In this document: piece after piece, positions 45,623 through 52,058 of the stretch
Layout: every line of letters begins with the position of its first letter
How positions within the stretch are numbered: the first letter of the stretch is position 1
Assembly (NCBI RefSeq): GCF_037450285.1
Contig: NZ_JAQISN010000002.1
Location: 372,001-436,000, forward strand
Direction of reading: 5' to 3'
Length of the DNA stretch: 64,000 bases
Source: Erwinia sp. SLM-02
Lineage (GTDB): Bacteria > Pseudomonadota > Gammaproteobacteria > Enterobacterales > Enterobacteriaceae
Translations under genes and position numbers: made by a program
Notes under the pieces: model-generated
What the model was told of the DNA's origin: nothing
What the model saw: the letters and a program-made list of their open reading frames with translations, nothing else
Databases searched by the model: none

Positions 45623-45952
45623 ATGGCTAATGTGGGATTTTTATGGCTGGCATTATCGATTTGCTCCGAAATCACCGGAACATCCATGATTAAAAAAACC
45701 TATGGATTCAGTAAATTTGCCCCTTCCGCCCTGGTTATTGTGGCCTATGCCGTCTGCTATTTTGCTTTAACCCGAGCCATGAGTACGATTCCTGTCGGCG
45801 TCGCTTATTCACTCTGGTGTGGTTTTGGTATTGTTGGCGTTACGCTGTGCTCGATGATTTTATATAAACAACGACCTGACCTGCCGGCCATATTTGCCAT
45901 GCTGCTGATTATTTCAGGCGGGGTTATTATGAATGCGTTTTCAACGATGTAA
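45623..45952 (+). CDS. SMR-family transporter, subunit 2
   Basis: The 109-residue four-helix SMR protein has Glu16 in helix 1 (SICSEITGTS), IPVGVAYSLWCGFGIVG in helix 3, and EmrE-like length. AGAGGA eight bases upstream supports the ATG at 45623 over 45617. The two subunits differ in tail length and charge, which favours a hetero-oligomer of fixed topology. It is the last gene of the cut cluster. Confidence 0.9.
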   Translation: MANVGFLWLALSICSEITGTSMIKKTYGFSKFAPSALVIVAYAVCYFALTRAMSTIPVGVAYSLWCGFGIVGVTLCSMILYKQRPDLPAIFAMLLIISGGVIMNAFSTM

Positions 45953-46013
45953 TCACAGCAATTGATACATTCAAACTTCCTGATTAAAAGCACATGAATT
46001 TAATAGAATGGCG

Positions 46014-46043
46014 GCGCAATGAAGTTTATTTCATCCGTTGCGC
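46014..46043. terminator. Imperfect hairpin between SMR gene and yecA-like gene
   Basis: GCGCAATGAA pairs with TTCA and TTGCGC, with a four-base bulge, between the convergent genes. There is no T run of note, so the call is weak. Confidence 0.3.
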
Positions 46044-46067
46044 AGCCATAATAAATTCGTCGTTAAA

Positions 46068-46625
46068 TCAGTGCAGAGGATGCTTCGTATAAAGGCTTAT
46101 CGCGGCGGGGCGGATAGCTTCAACGCTGATTTCATACTCTTCAACGGTGAGTTTCTCCAGGCGTTCAACGTTTTCTTCACGGCCATGCAGCGCGATAATC
46201 AGCAGGGCAGGCTCCTGTGAGGCAGAAAGCGAAGACCAGTCGCCCAGATCGACACCTTTCATGTAGCCAAAGCACCACTCTTCTACCACGGTGTAGTCTT
46301 CGTCGTTGACGGTATTGATACCGAACAGCGGTTCGAACTGCTCCGGATAGCCGCTCAGGCGGTCGACGATGTCATTCATATGCTGGGAAAGCAGATCGTG
46401 AAAACGACGGAATTCCTCTTCAGACTCCCATTCAGGCATCTGGTCTTCACCGCCCCATATCGCCGGCAGCCATTCACCGGGTGGAACCTGTACCGGCGCG
46501 GAAACAATCGCCGTCAGCATCCCGTCCAGCTCGGAGGCATCGACCAGCGAATCTTCCGTCGAATATTTCATTAATACATCGTCCAGCCATTCCAGCTGCT
46601 CTTCCGTCAGGGGGCCCTGTTGCAT
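46068..46625 (-). CDS. YecA/UPF0149 family protein
   Basis: The 185-residue acidic cytoplasmic protein belongs to UPF0149 (YecA/YgfB). Typical segments are LDGMLTAIVSAPVQVPPGEW, EWCFGYMKGV and ALHGREENVERL. The C-terminal SEC-C zinc motif of full-length YecA is absent, so this is the short form. The ATG at 46625 has AGAGGTA upstream. Function unknown. Confidence 0.85.
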   Translation of the reverse strand: MQQGPLTEEQLEWLDDVLMKYSTEDSLVDASELDGMLTAIVSAPVQVPPGEWLPAIWGGEDQMPEWESEEEFRRFHDLLSQHMNDIVDRLSGYPEQFEPLFGINTVNDEDYTVVEEWCFGYMKGVDLGDWSSLSASQEPALLIIALHGREENVERLEKLTVEEYEISVEAIRPAAISLYTKHPLH

Positions 46626-46777
46626 AACGTTACCTCTCTCCACATAACATTTTCACCAGCCGCGCCGGTGAGTATGGGGGTATTCTGGTTGCCAGTGCAG
46701 AAAAAAGCTATCCTGACCGCAAAAAATGCCTCATGCGCGGAGAACGCAGCAGGCCGTTTTCTGTGCCGAACGTTGAG

Positions 46778-47101
46778 CTATTCGTGAGTTTTCTTGATAG
46801 TGGTCATTTCATATTGTCCCGTCGGATCCATCGACTCCATGGCTTTTTTTAATTCAGCCAGCGCGAACTTCAGGGCGGCAACCTCTTCTTTTAGCGCCTG
46901 CACCTCCTCCGTGGTGGTCACGGCGCCACCACGGGGAAATGCATTGAGCACATCAGACTCGTTAAAAACCCTGACCTGACGGTTATTTATCGTATCAAGC
47001 TGATATTTTAAACGGCCGCTATTGATAGCGTTATATACCGTCTTTCGGCTGACCAAAAACCGTTCAACGATATCACTCACTCTTAGTCTCGTTTCACTCA
47101 C
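46778..47101 (-). CDS. Small helix-turn-helix protein with coiled-coil tail
   Basis: About 107 residues: an excisionase/MerR-like helix-turn-helix (VSDIVERFLVSRKTVYNAIN followed by a wing ending NESDVLNAF), then a heptad-patterned coiled coil (EEVQALKEEVAALKFALAEL). The GTG at 47101 is a choice, since the frame is open back to 47164 within the upstream IIA gene. It is the last gene of the PTS run, so it may be its regulator. I do not recognise a named ortholog. Confidence 0.65.
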   Translation of the reverse strand: MSETRLRVSDIVERFLVSRKTVYNAINSGRLKYQLDTINNRQVRVFNESDVLNAFPRGGAVTTTEEVQALKEEVAALKFALAELKKAMESMDPTGQYEMTTIKKTHE

Positions 47102-47117
47102 GGGCTGCTGTTCACCT

Positions 47118-47582
47118 TTAAATTTCGCCCTCTGTATGCATCGCCTGCGTAAAAAACCTGGCAACTTCTGCCGAAGAGAGCCGCACTAACTTTTTGACCG
47201 TCTCTTCATCGCCGAGAAACTGAAAAAGCGATTGTATCAACGTCACTTTTTCTCTGTCAGGTGCAATCGCCATCATCACAATGATTGTCGGTACAATAAC
47301 CTGTTCAGGCTCGTCTGTTCGGTGGAATTCCACCATGCCATGATTAAGCGTTATTGTAAAACCAGTGCGAATGACATGTTCAAACTCCGCGTGTGGAATC
47401 GCAATACTGTGGGTTTCCATGTCAATTCCCGTGGGATATTCAGCCTCACGAAGGATAACGCTGTGGCTAAAATCGTCCTTAACAAATCCCTCATCGAACA
47501 GGGCACGGGCCATGCGTTGCAAAAGAGACTCGCGGCTTTCACCCGGCATGCTGACCAGCACCCGGTTTTCACTAAACATCAT
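47118..47582 (-). CDS. PTS sugar transporter subunit IIA (galactitol type)
   Basis: The 154-residue IIA domain protein of the fructose/mannitol/galactitol superfamily has the phosphorylated histidine at H64 in SIAIPHAEFE. It resembles GatA. It overlaps the IIC gene by 11 bases and so is translationally coupled. Sugar not assignable. Confidence 0.88.
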   Translation of the reverse strand: MMFSENRVLVSMPGESRESLLQRMARALFDEGFVKDDFSHSVILREAEYPTGIDMETHSIAIPHAEFEHVIRTGFTITLNHGMVEFHRTDEPEQVIVPTIIVMMAIAPDREKVTLIQSLFQFLGDEETVKKLVRLSSAEVARFFTQAMHTEGEI

Positions 47583-48954
47583 GACTGTTCTCCCCGGTCA
47601 GAGCGGCATTATTCTGTTCAAACTGGCGATCTTCCTCCATCAGCCTTTTTCTGTTCCACAGCACCAGGCAGAAGGTCACTATCGACAGCCCGGCCACACC
47701 CACCACTTTTAACCAGAATGCCTGAATAATTACCCAGGGCAGCATGGCACCGGCGTAATCGATACTGGATATACTGTTTGCCCCATTAGGCAGAGCGAAA
47801 CCGGTGCTCACCGCCGTGCTGGTGACAATCGGTGCCAGGCTGGTTCCAATCAGTAGTGCGATCGTTAATGTCACTAAAGCGGTCAGCAGTGTACGAAACA
47901 TGTCGCCACGGCAGACTGCCGTCACCAACACAAAGGCAAAAGGCAGCCCGGTTAATGAGGCAAACGGAAGGAACTCATTGCCTGGAACCACGGCAGCCAA
48001 CAGCAGCATGACCGGGATCATCAACATGGAGACAGAAAGCGTGACCGGATGACCAACGCTGACTGCGGAGTCCAGACCGATAGCAATACGACCAAACGAT
48101 CCCGCGCGGGCCTGCGCAATCTCCTGGATACGCTCGCTGATGGGATAAACACCTTCCATCAGCATCTTCGCCATGCGGGGAATAATCGTCATGACGGCGG
48201 CCATCGTGACGGCGGTTTGCAGAATATCCTTTACGCTGGCATTGGCGATAATCGCCAGGATAGCCCCGATAATCGCCCCCAGCGAAGCCGGGTCGCCCAG
48301 TATTGACAGATTTTTTTGGATAGACTCCGTATCAATACGAATATCCCGCACCTTTGGAATACGATCGACAATTTTACACACCAGCCAGGCAACGGGAACA
48401 AATGAAACTGAAAAGCCATGCGGCACGGCGATGGAAGGTAAATTAAGATGTTTTTCTACATCATCTACCGTTCTGTCGGCAATCACCATGGTGATAATAC
48501 AGTTTACAGAGGCGGCGAATATGCCCCATCCCAGACTGCCGGTAATAATTGCCACTAACGACCCGGTAAAAGCGTGATGCCAGAGATTCCAGATATCAAC
48601 GTTTAATACTCGGGTGGTGCGCGTATAAAGCATCAGTATATTGATTGCCACGCACACCGGGATCACCAGTGCACCGACGCGTGTTCCCATGGCGACCGCA
48701 GCCGCAGCGGGCCATCCCACATCAATCACCGTGAGCTTTAAACCGAAACGCCCGACGATGGCGTGACTGATCGGGGTCAATGCATCAATCATCAGGTTAA
48801 CGGTAATGCTCAGCCCGATAAAACCAATGCCCACCATTAAGCCCGCTTTAATTGCACGGCTAAAGGGAAGGCGCAGCAGCAGACCAAAAATAATAAATAT
48901 CAGGGGCATCATGACCGATGCCCCCATATTGACGATGTAATCAATTACAAACAT
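47572..48954 (-). CDS. PTS transporter subunit IIC (galactitol type)
   Basis: The 460-residue polytopic permease resembles GatC: FGLLLRLPFSRAIKAGLMVG at the start, VGWPAAAAVAMGTRVGALVI, and a later GLDSAVSVGHPVT. About 11-12 hydrophobic helices are visible. It lies 17 bases after the IIB gene. No kinase, dehydrogenase or aldolase for the sugar phosphate is nearby, so the substrate must be handled by genes elsewhere. Confidence 0.9.
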   Translation of the reverse strand: MFVIDYIVNMGASVMMPLIFIIFGLLLRLPFSRAIKAGLMVGIGFIGLSITVNLMIDALTPISHAIVGRFGLKLTVIDVGWPAAAAVAMGTRVGALVIPVCVAINILMLYTRTTRVLNVDIWNLWHHAFTGSLVAIITGSLGWGIFAASVNCIITMVIADRTVDDVEKHLNLPSIAVPHGFSVSFVPVAWLVCKIVDRIPKVRDIRIDTESIQKNLSILGDPASLGAIIGAILAIIANASVKDILQTAVTMAAVMTIIPRMAKMLMEGVYPISERIQEIAQARAGSFGRIAIGLDSAVSVGHPVTLSVSMLMIPVMLLLAAVVPGNEFLPFASLTGLPFAFVLVTAVCRGDMFRTLLTALVTLTIALLIGTSLAPIVTSTAVSTGFALPNGANSISSIDYAGAMLPWVIIQAFWLKVVGVAGLSIVTFCLVLWNRKRLMEEDRQFEQNNAALTGENSHDV

Positions 48955-48971
48955 GGCTCCGCTCCACCGTA

Positions 48972-49253
48972 TTAGTTTGCGTTAATGAATTCTTTAATAC
49001 TGGCGAAAACTTTATCTGTCCCTATTCCGGTTAATAATGGCAGCGCATTTACGACCGGAACGGAGACGGCAACGGGTGACGTTGAAACAATAAAGTCCAC
49101 ATCGTCTCGTGTTTTAGCCTCGGCAACGGTTCCCTGTGAAATACGAACCCGATCCTTGAGGCCTGAAGAATCCAGAAAAGCTTCAATCTTTTTCAGCGCT
49201 ACGGTACTGGTCGCTACGCCTGCACCACAACAAATCATCATGTGTTTCATCAT
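48972..49253 (-). CDS. PTS transporter subunit IIB (galactitol type)
   Basis: The 93-residue IIB protein has the P-loop-like phosphocysteine motif MICCGAGVATSTVALKK, with the likely active cysteine at residue 9, as in GatB. The adjacent ATG codons at 49253 and 49250 follow a GGGAG site; the frame extending upstream to 49340 is not supported. It is the first gene of the PTS operon. Confidence 0.88.
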   Translation of the reverse strand: MMKHMMICCGAGVATSTVALKKIEAFLDSSGLKDRVRISQGTVAEAKTRDDVDFIVSTSPVAVSVPVVNALPLLTGIGTDKVFASIKEFINAN

Positions 49254-49303
49254 CGATCTCCCTGTATTGGTGAGTCGGATTAAAACACAGCTGAAAAACG
49301 CGA

Positions 49304-49341
49304 TGTGTGATCTATGTGTAATTTTACACACTGAATACACA
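49304..49341. promoter_or_regulatory. Cluster of TGTGTA half-sites before the PTS operon
   Basis: TGTGTAA-TT-TTACACA (49315-49330) is a perfect 7+2+7 inverted repeat. It is flanked by a further TGTGTGA on the left and TACACAG on the right, giving four half-sites in two nested dyads. Position, about 60 bases before the IIB start, fits an operator of the PTS operon. It is not a good CRP consensus. Confidence 0.6.
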
Positions 49342-49399
49342 GTGTCAGTTTAACCGGCATTCCTGTCCTCTCTGAAGCCCCCCTGGCTTATTTTTCAAA

Positions 49400-49414
49400 T
49401 GATAATAATTATCA
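49400..49414. promoter_or_regulatory. Fur box upstream of the MFS gene
   Basis: TGATAATAATTATCA is a perfect 7-1-7 inverted repeat matching the Fur consensus, 74 bases before the MFS start codon. It implies repression by iron-loaded Fur. Confidence 0.8.
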
Positions 49415-49487
49415 GCAAAATCCAACTCTGTTAGACTCTGTTCGCTTTCTATCCCACTATTTTTCGTTAAGGTCCCCGGAGAGAACC

Positions 49488-50798
49488 ATGACAGATGCTG
49501 ATATGCATCCGGCTGTCCAGCCAGCTACGCAAACGATTGCGGCATACCGTAAAATCACCTGGCGACTCATTCCTTTTTTGTGCCTGTGCTATCTCGCGGC
49601 CTATCTGGACCGCATCAATATCGGCCTGGCCAAACTGCAAATGGCCAACGATCTCCAGCTCAGTGAAACCGCGTTTGGCCTGGGAGCCGGGTTATTTTTC
49701 GTCGGGTACATTCTGTTTGAAGTACCGAGCAACCTGATCCTGCAGCGCGTCGGGGCCAGCGTATGGATTGCCCGCATTATGATCAGCTGGGGGCTGCTCT
49801 CCGCCGCCACGCTGATGGTGCAAACCCCCGCGCAGTTCTACGCCCTGCGATTCTTCCTCGGCGTCGCGGAGGCCGGATTCCTGCCCGGCGTGCTCTTCTA
49901 TCTGACCCGTTGGTATCCTTCCTGGCGACGCGGCCGCATTATTGCCCTGTTCATGATTGGCCTGCCGCTATCAAGCCTGATTGGCGCACCGCTGTCGGGC
50001 TGGATCATGACTCACTTTGACCAGCTGCACGGCCTGCGGGGCTGGCAGTGGATGTTCCTGCTGGAGGGATTGCCCAGCGTTTTACTCGGTCTGCTGACGC
50101 TGTGGGTGCTGCCGAACAGCGTGGCGCAGGCTGGCTGGCTCAGCCGTGAGGAAAAAGCATGCGTTCAACGGGAGCTGGATATTGATGAACGCGAGGGGCG
50201 CGAGAGTAAACATCGCCTGCGCGACGGGCTGCTGAATATCCGCGTGCTGATGCTCGGCGGCATCGATTTTTCTATTCTGCTCAGTGCCTACGCGATGGGG
50301 TTCTGGCTACCGACGTTAATTAAGCAGGCCGGAGTGACCAGTATCAGCCATATCGGTTATCTGACCGCCATACCCAGCCTGGCGGCACTGGTGGGGATGC
50401 TGCTGATTGGCTACAGTTCGGACCGCATGCGCGAGCGCCGCTGGCATATTATCGTGCCGTTTATTATCGGCGCGGGCGCGATGGCGGCCAGTACGTTTGC
50501 CGGGCACAGCGTGCTGGCCACGGTGCTGCTGTTTTCGCTGGCGCAGGCGATGATTATTGGTGCCGTGCCGGTGTTCTTTAGTCTGCCCGCGACGTTCCTG
50601 AAGGGTACTGCGGCGGCGGCAGGGTTTGCGCTGGCCTGTTCGGTGGCCAATATTGCCGGGCTGGTGAGTAATTCGATTATGGGTCTGGCGTTAGATCTGA
50701 CCGGCAGCAGCAGCGGTGCGATGTGGTTTTTTGCGGTGTGTCTGCTGCTGAGTTCGCTGCTGGTGGTGGCACTGCCGGCGAAGCTGGTGAATCGTTAA
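49488..50798 (+). CDS. MFS transporter, ACS (anion:cation symporter) family
   Basis: The 436-residue, 12-helix major facilitator has the family signatures YLDRINIGLAKLQM after helix 1, the first-loop EVPSNLILQRVGA, and WQWMFLLEGLPSV. It resembles tartrate/phthalate-type permeases (TtuB-like). GGAGAG precedes the ATG. A perfect Fur box upstream suggests its cargo is tied to iron supply, perhaps a carboxylate-type ligand or siderophore; this is inference. The 3' end runs straight into the repeat island. Confidence 0.88.
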   Translation: MTDADMHPAVQPATQTIAAYRKITWRLIPFLCLCYLAAYLDRINIGLAKLQMANDLQLSETAFGLGAGLFFVGYILFEVPSNLILQRVGASVWIARIMISWGLLSAATLMVQTPAQFYALRFFLGVAEAGFLPGVLFYLTRWYPSWRRGRIIALFMIGLPLSSLIGAPLSGWIMTHFDQLHGLRGWQWMFLLEGLPSVLLGLLTLWVLPNSVAQAGWLSREEKACVQRELDIDEREGRESKHRLRDGLLNIRVLMLGGIDFSILLSAYAMGFWLPTLIKQAGVTSISHIGYLTAIPSLAALVGMLLIGYSSDRMRERRWHIIVPFIIGAGAMAASTFAGHSVLATVLLFSLAQAMIIGAVPVFFSLPATFLKGTAAAAGFALACSVANIAGLVSNSIMGLALDLTGSSSGAMWFFAVCLLLSSLLVVALPAKLVNR

Positions 50799-50816
50799 GG
50801 ATAGTGGGACGGAGTG

Positions 50817-50903
50817 AGCGCTGGCGGGTTGTGCCCCCGTTCGGGCTGGTCCTCGCGCCGCTTTGCGGTGCCTTCACTTCGTTCGTCAGCCTGACGGACC
50901 GGC
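50817..50903. repeat. 87-bp direct repeat A, copy 1
   Basis: AGCGCTGGCGGGTTGTGCCC through CTGACGGACCGGC, 18 bases after the MFS stop. It is repeated with apparent identity at 50933-51019. It contains GGTTGTGCCCCCGTTCGGGC, the reverse complement of the core of repeat B. Confidence 0.9.
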
Positions 50904-50932
50904 TGAAACGGATGCCTGCAGAATCTGGAGCT

Positions 50933-51019
50933 AGCGCTGGCGGGTTGTGCCCCCGTTCGGGCTGGTCCTCGCGCCGCTTTGCGGTGCCTTCACTTCGTTC
51001 GTCAGCCTGACGGACCGGC
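50933..51019. repeat. 87-bp direct repeat A, copy 2
   Basis: Second copy of repeat A in the same orientation, starting 116 bases after the first. A 29-base spacer separates the copies. Confidence 0.9.
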
Positions 51020-51092
51020 ACAGACGCGCGTCCTGCGCGGCTGTGCCTTTCGCCTGCGTCCTTGCAGGCGAATCCTGGCTTCCTCTCTCCGC

Positions 51093-51307
51093 TCAGCGCT
51101 GCGGATTGCCCGAACGGGGGCACAACCAGCCTGCTTTCTGACTTCCGGGTGGTCTGAGAAACCAAGCAGATCCTCACTGTTTCCGTTCAGCGCTGTAGAT
51201 TGCACGACTGGGGGCACAACCAGCCTAGTTTCTGACTTCCGGGTGGCCAGAGAAACCAAGCAGATCTTCACTGTTTCCACTCAGCGCTGCGGATTGCCCG
51301 CTCGGGG
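51093..51307. repeat. 94-bp tandem repeat B (two copies and a partial third)
   Basis: Units start with TCAGCGCTG at 51093, 51187 and 51281, so the period is exactly 94 in both steps; the third unit stops after about 27 bases. Each unit holds GGGGGCACAACCAGCCT and TTTCTGACTTCCGGGTGG. The segment GCCCGAACGGGGGCACAACC in the first unit is the inverse of part of repeat A, so transcripts could fold into long stems. Confidence 0.88.
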
Positions 51308-51549
51308 AATAACTATCCCGTTTCTTACAGCAGTTTTGTCTGCCAGTTAAAAATCTCTCCATAGCAACTCAATACGACCGCTTAGATCTCATTTTGAGGT
51401 GTGATGCGACCTGGATTAGTCGATATTGCTTCAGAAAAGCTCCATCTGTTTCGGTATTCGGACCAGGTTCAGGAAACGGGTGTTTAGCATTAAAGAACTT
51501 ACAAATATGCGACTCCTAAAACCATCGTTACAGCAGTTCGCAGTTCAGC

Positions 51550-51572
51550 AGGCAGTCAGGCAGTCAGGCAGT
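51550..51572. repeat. Octamer micro-repeat CAGGCAGT
   Basis: The 8-base unit CAGGCAGT (or AGGCAGTC) is repeated about three times in tandem inside the otherwise featureless segment 51308-51596. Confidence 0.7.
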
Positions 51573-51596
51573 TAAAAGCGCACACAGAGTTTAAAG

Positions 51597-51621
51597 GAGG
51601 CCAGCCTCTGCGGCTGCCGGG
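51597..51621. repeat. Inverted partner of repeat C
   Basis: GGAGGCCAGCCTCTGCGGCT and the following TGCCGG are the reverse complement of the CCGGCAGCCGCAGAGGCTGG / CCTCC segment found in each unit of repeat C, so a 25-base stem can form with 51776-51800. Confidence 0.8.
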
Positions 51622-51757
51622 TAATCCGCAGCGCTGAGGTGGAAGCTACGGGCCAGGAGACGCCAACAGGACGTTGGCGTCAGGCCTGGCGCGGGCAGGA
51701 CGCCCGCTCCGGGCCGGTCCGGAAGGCACGAAGCTGTAACTGAAGGCATCGCGCATA

Positions 51758-52040
51758 GCGCGACGCGAGGACCGCCCGGCAGCCGCAGAGGCTGGCCTCC
51801 GAACACCGGACTACCCGCGAAAAACCGTCCCCATACACGACATCGATGCTGGAAGAATCGACCACAGCGCGACGCGAGGACCATCCGGCAGCCGCAGAAG
51901 CTGGCCTCCGAACATCGGACTACCCGCGAAAAACAGTCCCCATGCACGACATCGATGCTGGAAGAATCGACCACAGCGCGACGCGAGGACCATCCGGCAG
52001 CCGCAGAGGCTGGCCTCCGAACACCGGACTACCCGCGAAG
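51758..52040. repeat. 109-bp tandem repeat C (two copies and a partial third)
   Basis: Units begin with GCGCGACGCGAGGACC at 51758, 51867 and 51976, a period of 109, and the third unit breaks off after about 65 bases next to the receptor gene. Because 109 is not a multiple of three, the reading frame changes from unit to unit. Units differ at only a few positions. Confidence 0.9.
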
Positions 52041-52058
52041 AAGCTAACGCCTAACCCG

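Noticed and set aside
49304..49341. CRP binding site before the PTS operon
   Set aside because: TGTGA and TCACA halves do not occur at the 6-base spacing of the CRP consensus. The perfect dyad is TGTGTAA/TTACACA with a 2-base spacer, which fits another regulator better.
51591..51974. Minus-strand ORF of 127 codons with internal repeats in the repeat island, with further overlapping ORFs of 60-61 codons
   Set aside because: It is produced by the 109-bp tandem repeat. The period is not a multiple of three, so copies are read in different frames, and the composition (Cys/Arg/Ser-rich) is not protein-like.
50817..52040. Possible CRISPR array
   Set aside because: The repeat units are 87-109 bp, nearly head to tail, without unique 30-bp spacers, and no cas genes are nearby.
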